Assembly (NCBI GenBank): GCA_021521415.1
Contig: JAIQDT010005449.1
Coordinates: 62,001 to 126,000, forward strand
Origin: Bidens hawaiensis
Taxonomy: Eukaryota > Streptophyta > Magnoliopsida > Asterales > Asteraceae
Direction: 5' to 3'
DNA length: 64,000 bases
In this document: positions 33,561-45,772 of the stretch, piece after piece
Layout: every line of letters begins with the position of its first letter
Numbering within the stretch: position 1 is the first letter of the stretch
Made by a program: the position numbers and the translations under genes
The notes under the pieces: generated by a model
Seen by the model: the letters and a program-made list of their open reading frames with translations, nothing else
Database searches by the model: none
What the model was told of the DNA's origin: nothing

Positions 33561-36500
33561 ACTCTGCACATTCAAGAAACATAATTAAACCAAAAAGGCA
33601 GCCCATGCCTCACTCTTGGGCACCACTTTGTTTACATAATAAGAGTTAACCACTTTAGACTCCAATTGTGAATCATACACTTGTGAATAAGTCACTGGTC
33701 TATTTGACTTTCGTCGAATATATGCGTCTTTGATAACATTGGTGTTTTCATTGTTACAAATTGGTTGTGTTGGGACAAATTTTTTTCTTTAACTTAAGTT
33801 CCTTATCATCAAGATGAACTACATTGCGTGGATTCACATTATGAAACAAAATATGAGTCTCATCAACTTGAGACGGTGGTCTCTTAAGAATTTCCTTAAC
33901 CACATGAACGTTTGATGGTTGTTCCTTGTTAAAAGATTTGACATTCTTAGTTTTCTCATTCCACAATCTCTAACAACATGTCCATGTTCGCCACACAAGA
34001 AACACGTTCTCATATCCAAGAACACACGTTGTGGTTTAACAGTTAATTATGGAACATTTAATTGACAATAATCACTTGAGACATTTACATTATCCAAATC
34101 ATCAAACGTAACATATTTCTTTTTCATATAAAAATCAAGTTTTGAACAATCAGGTAAACTATGTAAAGTGTGAGTTCCCGTAGAACTAACAAACTGAACT
34201 TTCTTAACATGATTTATTGACTATTTTACTTTAGAATATGAAATTGTTTTGCTTGATAATTTAGATATTGCAAATGCTTGTTCAAGATCATTTAATTGTG
34301 AAGTTTCCTTTAGAAAGACACTTTCAATCAACTCGGGTGTATTCAAATGAAGTGAAATATCTTTCTCATTGAACACTTTGTTAAGACCTTTTAAGTTAAA
34401 CACACGTCCATTGTTAATGTTAACTTGAGAAGGATTAATGAATCGCATCAAATCCACATCAGAAATATTTGTTTTTATCTGATTTCTTGGGTTTAACCTT
34501 AGATGATTGTGCCTTGTTCACCTTAGATATATTTGTACCTTACATAGCCTCCTCAAATTCTTAAGGTTCACATAAAATGTGTTTAGAACGTGGAATGTTC
34601 TGTTCCTTGTGTATTTGGTTCAATTATATCTTCAATGACCACTTCCTCAACAAAATCGTTATTTATATGAATATGAGGTCCTTGAGTTGAAGATTATCCA
34701 GTAAGTTTTCCTTTAGTATTTTGTTTAGGTTTCTCCACTTGAATGACTAATTCGACTTTCTTAGATGAAGAAACATTTGAATAATTGTCAGAAATAACAA
34801 CTTCTTCTTTTCCACAAAATGGACTGTTTGAATAGTCATTATGAAACGGTGAGGAACTTCAACAAAGCCTAAACCGTTTTTAGATCCCATTTTCTTACCT
34901 GATACTTCAATGATTTAATTTAGAAAAAAAGGATGAATTTATAAATTTGTCTAACTTATTTTTCAACTCAAGAATTTCATTTTCAAGCACAGTTATTTTA
35001 GTTCTTGATTTGAGGATTTCTTGTGACTGTTTATCGATGATAATCAATTTTCCTGAAAGTTCTGCTTTCAAATCATTATTACTATTAGACAATTCATCAA
35101 TTTTTATATAATATCTTTTTCTCAGTATCCTTGGATTGTCTTTAGTTATCACGAATGATTGAAAGATCTTTCATTAATGTTTCATTGTGATCATGAATTA
35201 AGTCAAATTTTGACGTTAATTCCTCTCAATAAGCACATGAAACATTTTCAGTTAACTTAACTGATTTATCAGTAAAATTTTTCGACATACTTGAAGTTGA
35301 GATAAGACTAACCTCATCAATTTTAGCCATGCATGTAAACGAACTTGGTTGCATATGACTTGAAGCATCAGAATCAGAATCAGAATCAGTTTCTGATTCA
35401 CTTTCGGTAGCTAAACCCTCTCCACAAGCATATTGAAAATTTTCAACCGATTCAAATAAAGCAAGGTTTTCTTGATTACCATTACCATTACCCAACAACC
35501 TTTGATTCAAGTTAATTACATCAGCAGTGAGCAATGCCTATGAAGCAACAGGCTTAGAAGAATCACCCCGTAAGGGTTTTCTTTTGAATCAGTAAACTTT
35601 TTACCCGAGCTCCTATCATCTGGATCAATCTGGTGATAATCTTCATCAGTAAGCTCACTGTTGGAAATTTTACCACTCACCAAATTCTCATACGAACTCA
35701 TAAAGGCATAAAGGAAAGCAAAATGTTGTTCAACTTCTTTCATGTTCACATTTGGTGGTTGAGCTGAAACATTACCAGTACCAGTAAATGAAGTATTTGA
35801 CCCACTAGAATTGTTGTTTGACCCTGAAGCCATGAAACAAAACATTTGGAATTTGTTCATTGAATGAAGATGGCATTTCTTGAGAAGTCTGAAATAGAAA
35901 ATCATTGATTGGACCTGTGGTACTGCTTAAAGGTAGAGATCATCCATACAATGTCGGATCTTGGTTATCTTTTGACAATTTTTGACATCTCATGTCATAC
36001 TCTCGTTCTTCAACTTTCTGCAAGAATTCCATTGCCGTCAAATCTCCATTCTTGAAATAGCTATTTTCTTTCAGCACAAGTAGAAACGTAGAGTACGAAC
36101 TCAGCAGTGCATTCTTGATAGTGTCAATCTGTTCTGATCGAGATGGTTCCATCTTTTGTTTATTCATGTCAGCAATCAAATGATTAAACCTGGTCAACAT
36201 CTCCTTATCTGTTTCACCATTCAACAAGCAAAAGTTTCTGAATTGAAACTTTTGCATCACCTTTTTTACTTTCATGTGTGTTATCCATGTTTCACATTTG
36301 AATGTGTTGAAATAACGAAGCACAAATCTTAATACTTCCCACCTGGTGGAAAATATTATCTGGTAAAGCCATGGTCAAAGTAGAGTATGCTTTGGTCTCA
36401 ATTTCTGAAGCCTTTTTCTTTTTTTGAGTATGCAAAGTATAAGGATTTGCTTCATAACTCGTGCTTGTGTCACCAATTATCGTAGGGGTATGAACATCAT

Positions 36501-36651
36501 CAAGACATATAGAGCAATAAGGATGTACGGATCCTAGATGTACTCGGAATATTGGTTCCCACTTAGCAAAGTCACTACATTTCATCAGTCGGGGACATTT
36601 TGAATGTGAACCGACTTCTGTGTCTAAGTGAAGCATTTTTTGCATCATCAT
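33561..36651 (-). pseudogene. Copia D gag with CCHC zinc knuckle, broken
   Basis: From the right, the frame pieces show a gag core (KCETWITHMKVKKVMQKFQ, GETDKEMLTRFNHLIADMN, ENSYFKNGDLTAMEFLQKVE), a Ser/Asp-rich segment (SESETDSDSDSDASS), a coiled-coil-like segment (EILKSRTKITVLENEILEL at 34,907-35,152) and a nucleic-acid-binding knuckle CFLCGEHGHVVRDC (CX2CX4HX4C) at about 33,960-34,005. The length near 3 kb is large for gag and typical of SIRE/Maximus elements. Stops and shifts divide it into at least seven frames. Confidence 0.85.
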
Positions 36652-37642
36652 ATTTGAAATGCTAACGCGTAAAAGTTATCCATTTCTAAAATTTGTGTTT
36701 AAATGATCAACGGTTCAAAGTTTAGGTCATAAATTGTCCAAATTTTAAACTTATGGGTGAAAAGTGTAAATTCTTGTAACGAGTGATGAACAGTATAACG
36801 AATGATATAAGGTTATGGTAACGAATGAGGATGGTTATGGTAACGAATGTGAATGGTTATGCTAAATAATGGTGTAGCGAATGATACCAAATGTATAATG
36901 TATAACTATAATGAATGGCTAGTGTCGGAGTAACGAATGATTCCTGTTCATACGAATGATCCAATAGCGAATGGAATAACGAATAACTAAGTAATCAAAC
37001 AAATTAGCAACCAGATTATCACATGGATAACTTAATGAATAGGATTTGACGAATAGGTATTTTGTAACCAATGAGTCTGTCACAAATGGTGTTTTGGTAA
37101 CGAATGAGCTACAGTGAACTAATGATCAGTTATAACTAACTGACACGTGTCACAAAACAGTTATACTCCTGTCACGAATGATCAGTTACAATATAACGAA
37201 TGAGTTGTTAACCGTAACGAATGGCACCTTTAAACCTTCAACTAGATCTCCAGATCTTCAAACTTTCAGATCCAAACTTACATACAATCGAAGATCAACC
37301 ATGGATATCTCGATCATTTCAACACCAAATTTAACAGATAACCCCTTAAATAACTCGTACATTTAATCCGAACAAACCCTGACTAACACGAATAATCAAT
37401 TCTCATCAAAACAAGTCCTAAACCAACCAAACTCAATCCCGTAACACTTTGTTTCCGTTATTACCAATTATCACTTCAATTCCAATGAATTGAACCACTA
37501 TTAAACAACTAAACTACACTGAAGCTCACAGATCTGATTACGAATTGAATGACACTCAAATTGACCTCAATTATCCATCACACAATGACAATTGATTCAA
37601 TATCAATCTAATTAGTTTCAGAACTTAAACATTAACAGTTAG
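36652..37642. repeat. Copia D leader with same-orientation TAACGAATG cluster
   Basis: Non-coding leader upstream of gag. Between 36,780 and 37,225 there are at least seven exact TAACGAATG copies, all in the same orientation (unlike the LTR, where both occur), plus near matches such as AGCGAATGG and ATACGAATG. From 37,240 to the insertion at 37,643 nothing is recognised. Confidence 0.7.
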
Positions 37643-37799
37643 TGTAACAACTTGGATTTTCAAACTTGTATTTTATATCCGTTATCCGACCCACTTTTAT
37701 GTTCGGGAAATTTTACTGAGAAAATTTCGCGTTATTTGAGTTAGTATTTTTATATTATTATTTGTTATTATATTTATTTAATATATATAAATATATATA

Positions 37800-38152
37800 G
37801 GTATTGGATCATTTCAGAAGTTTTTTTACAGCGAGAAGTGCGAGAAGTGAAGGTGTAACTCCATTAATCCCTAATTTCACTCCATTTCTTATGTGTAGGT
37901 GCGTTGTGTAGGTGCATATGTATGCGTAGGTATGTATGTTTGTATGTATGTAGGTACATAGCTTTGAATGTGGCTCGGTACATTTATATGTTTGTAGGTA
38001 GGTTTGAATGTGTAATTAAGACATAAATATAATCAACCTACATATATGTATGTAACATTATATGAAAGGGAGTCAAATTAGGGATTAATGGAGTTATACA
38101 TTCACTTCTCGCACTTCTCGCTGTAATATCACTTCTCGCAAGATCCATCCCC
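37800..38152. mobile_element. MITE with about 80-bp terminal inverted repeats
   Basis: Both ends contain ACAGCGAGAAGTGCGAGAAGTGAA...TAACTCCATTAATCCCTAATTT(C/G)ACTCC in inverted orientation (37,800-37,885 and 38,066-38,152). The middle is filled by short GTAGGT/GTATGT repeats. It is flanked by TATATATA-rich DNA that may include an 8-9-bp TSD, which would fit a Mutator-like origin, but the flanks are too simple to be sure. No coding capacity. Confidence 0.8.
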
Positions 38153-38414
38153 TATATATGTATATATATATATAACTTTGGTTTAAATAAAATTTTAACC
38201 CTAAACTATAGTTTAACCTATTTTTGTTTCCACACCTAAACTATAATAATATCCATTAACCCACTTACCCTTACCCGTTTAGCCGTATTCATGGCCCATA
38301 TCGCAACCCGTATACCCGTTTAGTTTGCTTGGACCTAAATTCTCGTTATAATCTTGGACCTAAATTCTCGTTATAAATTCTCGTTACTCATAATTAGTAT
38401 TTCAGAGTTCATCT

Positions 38415-39665
38415 GAGGTAAGTTTTCAACCATGTTCTCTAGATTGTGTTGATAAGATAGAGTTATATAAGCTCCATAATGATAACTTAATTAGAGACGT
38501 GGAATGAATAAAATCTGAAAATTTTAAACTTAAGAAAAATGAAAAAGGCTTTCTAGATAAGATAGAAGCACAGAAAAAGGACATCTCTAAGATTAAATCT
38601 GATTTCAGTATAAAATGTTGTCACCACCTAGATGCCAAACAGGATTTCGCTGAATTAACTGCTAAACTGGAAGCCTCCATGTTAGAAATTTTGAATCTAA
38701 CTAGTAAATTTTAAAGGGCTGAACTAGTCTTTAAAAAATTCAATGGTTCTAGTAAAGTAGTCAATTCAATGATTGAAAATCAATTATGGTGGAAAGAAAA
38801 TGAAGGTGAGGGTATATGATATAGTCAAGTACCCCCACCATACAATGACAACTATACTAGTCTTCCTCTTACCAAAGAGCAGGAAGAAAAGGTAAAGGAC
38901 ATTAAGTATGGTAAACAGGTTCAATATGAAATTGTTGGATTAGGATCCCTAGAGGAAATCAAGCCTGTTTTTAAATGTGTGAACAATTTTGATGCTTCGA
39001 CTTCATGTGCAGATATAGTAAATGATGTGGCTTCTGATAGTAAATGGGTTCAGGTTAGTGAGAATGAATCTTATTCTAACGTGTCATCAAACTCAGATGA
39101 CACCACAACACAAAATTGTACTAATAACAATACACAGAGTTGTGCAACAAAGGGAAGAGACATAAGAAATCAGCACAACAAGAACAGTCTCCTCCTCATA
39201 GATCCTCCGGATCTCCATGTGTTGATAAATCACTAGGTGCTATTTATATTAAGAGGCAAACATGTTACCACTATGGCACGCCGGGACATATAGCCAGATA
39301 TTGTGATCATCATCTATATGTTTCCTATTACAAGCAAAATTAGAAGGCTGCACCAAGGGGCAAGAAGAATGGAAAAACCTTTCCTAAGAAGGAATTCTAA
39401 CATGAGACAAGTGCTTCCATTGACATTAGAAGAAGGATGAAGGCGTGTTTCATCTGCGGTAACGGCCAACATTTGGCAAAGGAGTGTCACTATTGTCCTG
39501 TTAATAGACAAGCTTCTCTGGTGAAAGGTAACAGGTTTCAACCGAATCCAGTGGTTAAACAAAATGCTTATTTTACAAAAACCCGAGTATCTGTACAACG
39601 GGTCACAGATACTCAAGGATTCAAAGTTAATATGACAGGTTTGCACTCAAATGATTTATAAACTG
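38415..39665 (+). pseudogene. Copia F gag (SIRE/Maximus-like), with two zinc knuckles
   Basis: The + strand reads KIELYKLHNDNLIRDVE, IKSENFKLKKNEKGFLDKIE, SMIENQLWWKENEGEG and VPPPYNDNYTSLPLTKEQE, the coiled-coil-rich C-terminal half of a SIRE-like gag. The first knuckle CYHYGTPGHIARYC (39,263 on) has lost its second Cys to Tyr; the second, CFICGNGQHLAKEC (about 39,445-39,490), is intact. In-frame stops are few (for example near 38,715 and 38,818). The N-terminal half of gag and the 5' LTR are missing. Confidence 0.82.
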
Positions 39666-39929
39666 TTAAAAGAAAAATACATTTTCAGAAATCAAAGAGT
39701 GTTGAGAGTTCTAAGAATTCGAGTTAGAATTGCTCCACTCCAAAGTCTGTTATATCAAATTCCACTAAACCAAGACAGATTTGGAAACTTAAAACTCAGC
39801 AAACAGAATCTGTATTAACAAATGATTCTGTTAAAGATGGGAAAGATATGAGTTGGCAAGAGGTCACATATGTTGATGCTTAAGGGAACCCCAAGACATT
39901 TATGACTTGGGTTCTTATGTCCAACTGAT

Positions 39930-40305
39930 CCCGCTATGCTTGTAGGAACAAATATAAATTCATTGTTTATTAAATGGGTTGTTCCAGGCACATGACAAGG
40001 CAAATATCCAGTGTTTTTAACTCTTTAAACCATCAAATGGATTATTTGTTGCCTGGACGGGATTTTAGGGTGATAGAATGTTTTTAATCTGCTCTCTAAG
40101 TGTGTAGAAACAACTCAAGTAATACATTGCATATTAAAAGGTTTGTTCCAGACATTCAACTCGCAAGGATGCAAAATCTCAAAACAAGCTTATTCTTAGG
40201 GGGAGATTCTCACAAATGGAAAAATGATGTCTTGAAGATAAAAGGTAACCGTATACTTTGGTATGAAAGATTGATCAGTCAAAAAGATTTTGAATTTTTA
40301 AATTA
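39930..40305 (+). pseudogene. Copia F protease remnant joined to 3' region; pol missing
   Basis: GCSRHMTRQIS (about 39,976-40,008) is the tail of the Copia protease active-site block, its leading WVVDS part damaged. About 70 codons later a piece ending GNRILWYERLISQKDFEFLN stops at 40,306 and non-coding DNA follows. Integrase, RT and RNase H are absent, so the element jumps from protease to its 3' end. Confidence 0.6.
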
Positions 40306-42346
40306 AAAAAATACAAAAATATGTTCATTTATAGTTTTTCAAGTATAGTGTATTTTGTTTCTCAAAAATGAGAAAATGACTTGAACGTACATGACAAATG
40401 ATAGTACATCAGTTGGCTGACTATCACACTTCATCATATATTATTATTAAATACTACGTTTCGACGATTGAGTCTTTTTGAGGTTAAATTTGTACATAAA
40501 AGTTTTCCCTTCGGTCAAAATTTTTGCATAAATTTAGGGGGAGAAAATTAGAAAAATCAAAAAAGTGTGTGTTTTTGTTGAGAAAATTAAAAAATTCAAA
40601 AAGTGTGTGTGTGTCTTTTATTAAAATAAAAAAACTCACTTTTGCTTAAAATCATGTCGGCTGCTCAAGTTTGAAGGACATATACTTGTATATGTTTGGT
40701 CCAGTCATCTACTTGTAGATTCACAGGATAACCATTCACCAAAAGACTGAAAGCATCTGGGGCGATTGTGATGTGTTTTGTCTTTGTGCTTTGAATTTTT
40801 TCACTTAAAATTATGTCGGTAATTCTAAGTTGGAAGGACATATATTTTCATATGTGTTTGGTCCTGTTAACCATTTGTGGTCATACGGGATAGCCATTTA
40901 CCTGAAAGCTAAAGAGTGACCGGGGTGACTGAGTTCTTAACATGTGTGCCTTGTGTAATTTTTTGGGAAGTGATATGATTATCAATCCAACCTTTGGAAA
41001 GTGATAGATAAATTGTTTATGTGTGCCTAACGGGTGAAGTTATTAAGCTTAAAAGGCTCTAGAACAGTCATTGATTTGCATGGTAGCTTTCCACGATGCG
41101 TAAAAGTTGAAGTGATATAAACTAAATATGCTAAACTTACTGTGGAGAGTCATTTTGAAGAAATGTGCATGACTCCATATACATCTCTCCGAATGATAGG
41201 CAGAAAAGCAATTACCCAGTCATACATGAGCCCGTTAGTGTCTTGATCACCAAAAATATTATGTTTCTAAGTTATTAATTAAGTTATAAAAAAAAATTAT
41301 ATAATAAAAAAATAAAAAATTCCAAAAAAAAGGGATTATTGTGTTATTAAAAAAAATTTGTATTTAAAAAGCTTAAAGGGTCAAACTAGAACTACAGAGA
41401 TGGGGGCATAAAAGTAAGTCCTGTCATGTCTCGAATGAAAGGCATGTAAGTCCGGACGACTTCGAAGTCCAACGTTCAACCTTAAAGCTTAAATTCTGGT
41501 TCATTTATCTATTAAAATCTTTTGATCAAGCACTAGGGGGTTGGAGTCAAATTAGGGTGATCTTGGGAAAGCCAAATAAGTTTTGAGAAGAGATAGGAGA
41601 CATCACAGGTCCATAAGTGATGTCCATCTAAGCTTTATGCCGAACTGAACGTAATTCATATAACTGATGAAATGAAAATCATGCTAAGTTTGTTATACCT
41701 GCTATCAGCCTGTCTCTTTATGTTATAATAACGCTGAACATGAATCCTTGTGACAACACCTTAAACAATATGATTCCATGTTCGAATCTTTTCATAAAAG
41801 GCGACGTTTTTATCAAAACTGAAATTTGATCCCTAATTAGCTAAATTACAAGAAGACCGGGTGATTAAATTTGTTTTATTTGTTGTTTTTGGTTTATTTT
41901 ATTTCATTTATTTTATTTTTACTTCTTGATTACTCTTGTCGAAACAAATGTGTTAAAAAATCATTTTAAGATTTGTCTTCAGCTAATGAAATATGATAAT
42001 CGGTTATTGTGTTAAAGTTGGCTTAGCTGGTACGATCTCATTTCAAGTCTTTTCAAGAAAATCATAAAAATCAGAAAAATAAAAATTAAAATAATATGTT
42101 TGTCTTATTTTGTTTTATTGAATTGTTTTCAAAATATTTTGGTTGATTTTTCTATCAAAGTTGATTGTTCTTACAAGTCTGATTTCTTGCAACGGAAGCA
42201 TATGAAGTATCTAAGATTCAAATTGGGTGATGTTGTTAAAAAAGGGGAGATGGTAGAGTATTGGATGCAGATGCTGAAGTTGCTGAGCACTGAAGTTGCT
42301 GATCATGTTCTAGTAAAGATTCTGAAGGTTTTGAAAGCATCAGTCT
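40306..42346. other. Copia F 3' untranslated region, no gene
   Basis: Long non-coding stretch before the polypurine tract, with GGGGGAGAAAATTAGAAAAA near 40,540 and paired sequences near 40,680 and 40,850 (GGACATATACTTGTATATG and GGACATATATTTTCATATG), which suggest an old internal duplication. Frames are short. Confidence 0.45.
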
Positions 42347-42356
42347 AAGGGGGAGA
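42347..42356 (+). other. Polypurine tract of Copia F
   Basis: AAGGGGGAGA just before TT and the LTR start TGTTGGGTC. Confidence 0.85.
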
Positions 42357-42357
42357 T

Positions 42358-42771
42358 TGTTGGGTCATAAATTGGTTAGACTGACGTATATCAAAAGGCC
42401 ATGACATGATCAAGACTAAAGTGACATAAACGAAGACGAGTTGAAGAATTACATTGGTGTAATACCGAAATCCCTATGGATTTCGGTTTAGGCTAGTTTG
42501 GGCTTTGGGCTTTATGTTGGGCTAGGTTGTGTGTTTCCCTATATATAGATACATTGAATAGGGTTTGTTGTTTGTTCACATTGATAGAGGTTGTTGAACA
42601 CTTTCATAGCCACCATATCCTAGAGAGCAAATACTGATTTGTATAATCTCATGTACCAGACGATTTATTAATATAACCATGTGCGTTTGGAGTATTACTG
42701 TGCTCATCATATTTATATTATTTCGTATTATTGTTCTTGAATCACCACGGTGTTACGATTCCGCACTAACA
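42358..42771 (+). repeat. 3' LTR of Copia F
   Basis: It is 414 bp from TGTTGGGTCATAAATTGG to CCGCACTAACA, TG...CA ends, preceded by a polypurine tract. CCTATATATAG near 42,538 is a good TATA box. No partner 5' LTR was found in the window. Confidence 0.78.
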
Positions 42772-44160
42772 TCGTGTTAAAGTTGATATCATATTGTAGT
42801 GATCCAGATTCAGGACTTACAATGTGTTATATATATATATATGGATATATTTTAGTTATTAAAAATTATTAAAGGTTTTAATTTATAAAAAAGGGTTTTA
42901 ATTTAGAATATATATATTTAAAATTTATCACGATATTTAACGTATTAAAATATAAAATATAAATTCAAGTATTTTATAAGAGATTGTTATTTAAAATACT
43001 AATTTAAAGAAATCGTTATTAATAGTAATAATATATTTATATATACACATTAAAAGTAATTTTTAGTTTAAAATAATTATTTAAAAGAAATCTCTTTATA
43101 TAATCTATCCAAAGTTTTATAAATATTTTTTGAAGTATTTTTATGTATTTTATATTTAATTAAAATCATGTTATTGATGTTTAAAACTTTGTTAAATAAA
43201 AGTGATATTTCAAAATAGTAAATGTAGTAATAAATTTACGTAATATTTAACTTTCGCAAGAATACAATTGATTATCAAATCTCGAACCTCTATCTAGTTT
43301 TAGATTCATTATTCAATCCATATTTATTTCCTCAATTATTGTTACTTAGGATTTCTCGTCGGTAATTACCGAAGAGCGTGGTTTACCGCTTTCTTATCGA
43401 ATCATTTCTCGCTTAGCTTATTTAAGAAGGTGAGTATTTCACTCCCCTTTTTTACTTATTTTAAATATTTTGGGGACATATATGTACTTTATCTATTTAT
43501 CTATTATATATTATTCAACTGCAACTGTTAATCCTTGTGTGTATATCAGTTTATGCCTAGTTTGCTATTTGCTTCCTTGCTTCATTTTACCGCATTCAGA
43601 GAGGTTCATCATTAATAGTATAATCATACGATTGTCGTAGTGGCCGGTGTCCAATCGCATGACAATGGTTTCACCGACAACCCATCTTTGGTAACCAATG
43701 CCCGATTTACATGGCAACAGTTTAGCCCGTTCTTTATTACATGTGTGAATTGTTTATATGTTATGGCTTAATTGTTTATCTCACAGGAACAGTTTGTGTT
43801 TTCTCTTATATATTATTATTGTAGTGTCAAAATCTGGTGTTTTACTCACTCAACATGTGTTGCTGACAAAATTTGTATTTTGTACATATGCAGGTTATCG
43901 TAGGAATTTAATGCATGTTGGTGAAGACTTAGTGAAGAATTAAGTTAGAAGAACTTTAATCAAGACTTAGTTAAATTTGGAGTTATAAATTATCTTGTTG
44001 CCTTATTTGTAAATTCTGTATTTGTTTGTATTTGATTTATGTGAATTATTTTAATTTAATTTAACAAACATTGTCACCTTTAATATTTCATGATAGTACC
44101 TTGAGAGCTGTGAGCAATCAGCTCACACCCAGCATTTTCGCCTTAGGTTGGGGTGTGACA
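42772..44160 (+). other. Right part of the probable Gypsy solo LTR, no gene
   Basis: AT-rich DNA ending in CAGCTCACACCCAGCATTTTC and GGGGTGTGACA. No coding frame was recognised. Confidence 0.45.
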
Positions 44161-44229
44161 ATTAACATATGAATTTTCACCAATTCATATCAATTAAACA
44201 TCAAATCACCTTAATAATTGAACGTCTAG

Positions 44230-44241
44230 GCTTTGATACCA
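44230..44241 (-). other. Primer-binding site of Copia D
   Basis: The minus strand reads TGGTATCAAAGC, one base different from the usual initiator tRNA-Met PBS, next to the right LTR. Confidence 0.82.
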
Positions 44242-44242
44242 C

Positions 44243-44722
44243 TATTATAAGGTGATTAAATTAGTGTGTTATACGTTAGGTGAAGTGTGTGTTGAGAGAG
44301 TAATTGGACATAGTAACGACTTCAGATAATAATAATTCACACATCGTTAAATTAACATCAGGGTACATACTATATATAGAAGACGATACATGTTCATTAT
44401 ATATTCCATATCGAATGTGATCCATTCGTCTTCATACCCTAACAATAACTTATAGTATAACGAATGACTCATTCGTTAGACATCATTCATTAACATTCCA
44501 TAACGAATGGTATAATAATCTTAACAATATGGCTCATTCATTATACACTCCATAACGAATGGCCAATAAATATAATGGTGGGCACATTCGTTAAACACAC
44601 TTAATGAATGGCCATGTAACTTAACGAATGGACAGGTAAAATTACCAAAATGCCCTTTTACATTAATAATAATAAATTACATAGATAAACAAAGACTAAG
44701 ACGACAAAACAATGCATTAACA
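44243..44722 (-). repeat. 5' LTR of Copia D (right)
   Basis: It is 480 bp and aligns end to end with 22,983-23,463. Several CATTCGTTA motifs are decayed to CATTCATTA or TAATGAATG, mostly by C-to-T and G-to-A change. This fits loss at CpG by methylation. Confidence 0.8.
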
Positions 44723-44993
44723 TGTGCTGATGGATAGTTGATGACTTGCTGCTGATTGTTGAAAGATTGATCTGTATCATATGCTAGTTGGATGATCGGG
44801 ATGATCACTTGGAATTGCTTACTTGAGGGGGATATCTGATACAAGAAGCTATGAGTTATTGATTTGGGTACAAGATTTAGAGATTTGTCTATCTACACAA
44901 GCCCGAGAATCATCAGTCAAGGGGGAGTTATTTATTGCGACTAATGATTTGTAGTTAAAGTATTTGACAACTATGGAAAAGGGGAGTTGTAAG
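44723..44993 (+). other. 3' end of a + strand Copia with polypurine tracts
   Basis: Non-coding sequence with ATCATCAGTCAAGGGGGAGTT near 44,910 and AAAAGGGGAGTTGTAAG directly before the LTR at 44,994. These are Copia polypurine tracts on the + strand. Confidence 0.65.
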
Positions 44994-45578
44994 TGCATGA
45001 TTTGTTGTTCGTAGCTGATCGAAGAGGCTAGGGGTAGTTTGGTCATTTTCCTATCATGTAATATGGTCCATTCATTAAGAATGTTTAGCATATGGAGTCC
45101 ATTTGTTAGATTAGACAACCCATTCGTTAGCCTAGGAGCACATACGCTAACAGTGTAGCGTATATGGCTCATTCGTTATTTAGAGAGCCCATTTGCTACG
45201 CGATTTAGGGAATGGGAAGACATTTGTTAACGGGATCACACATTCGTTAGTGATGTTACTGAATGGGACTTGGTCCTTTAAATAGGCAGATCCTATTCAT
45301 CTAAGGTAAGTTTTTTGGCCTTATTTTTAAATGAGTATCGTTATGCTACCGAAATCTCTATAGAATAATAGGCCGCCTCGAGGTGCACATCGAGGCGGAT
45401 CTAGCTTAACCGCATGTATCCATGCATGTATGCGATATCTTGTAATCATTTGGTTATTATCAATATACGAACAATCGTTAGCCTTGATCATCGTTCTATG
45501 TTATTTATCGTCTTGGTCCGTCTATCGTACGTATCATGTTATGCACTTGGATGCCGCAAGGGAGTAAACGGTTCCTTA
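44994..45578 (+). repeat. Copia LTR, + strand (3' position)
   Basis: Begins TGCATGATTTGTTG like the LTR at 5,262 and aligns with it to GGTTCCTTA near 45,578, with clear divergence. It has several CATTCGTTA motifs. A further partial copy of its last 110 bases follows at about 45,662-45,772. Confidence 0.72.
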
Positions 45579-45661
45579 AAGACCAGGATTCCTCTTAGGG
45601 TTTTCTTTTAAGTGAATATTTTATGTTCCCAGTTCCATAACAATAAGTTTTTGATTAATTG

Positions 45662-45772
45662 ATATCGTTCTATGTTATTTATCGTCTCAGTTTGTCTATC
45701 ATATGTATCATGTTATGCGATTGGATGCTGCAAAAGATTAAATGGTTACTTAAGGGCCAGGGGTCCTGTTCG
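45662..45772 (+). repeat. Partial repeat of the preceding LTR tail
   Basis: TCGTTCTATGTTATTTATCGTCTC...GATTGGATGCTGCAA...AATGGTTACTTAA repeats the end of the LTR at 45,490-45,578. It is probably a remnant of a second LTR copy or a local duplication. Confidence 0.65.

Larger units (their letters stand above)
37643..44160 (+). mobile_element. Probable Gypsy solo LTR, split by later insertions
   Basis: The outer ends read TGTAACAACTTGG (37,643) and TTGGGGTGTGACA (44,160), matching the LTR ends of Gypsy elements in this window (Gypsy B LTR ends in GGTGTGACA on its coding strand). No PBS or polypurine tract of such an element is visible, so a solo LTR on the + strand is the simplest reading. It holds a MITE (37,800-38,152) and a Copia fragment (about 38,415-42,771). 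The 5-base flanks differ (GTTAG and ATTAA), but ATTAACA occurs near both sides (37,631-37,637 and 44,161-44,167). Confidence 0.5.
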
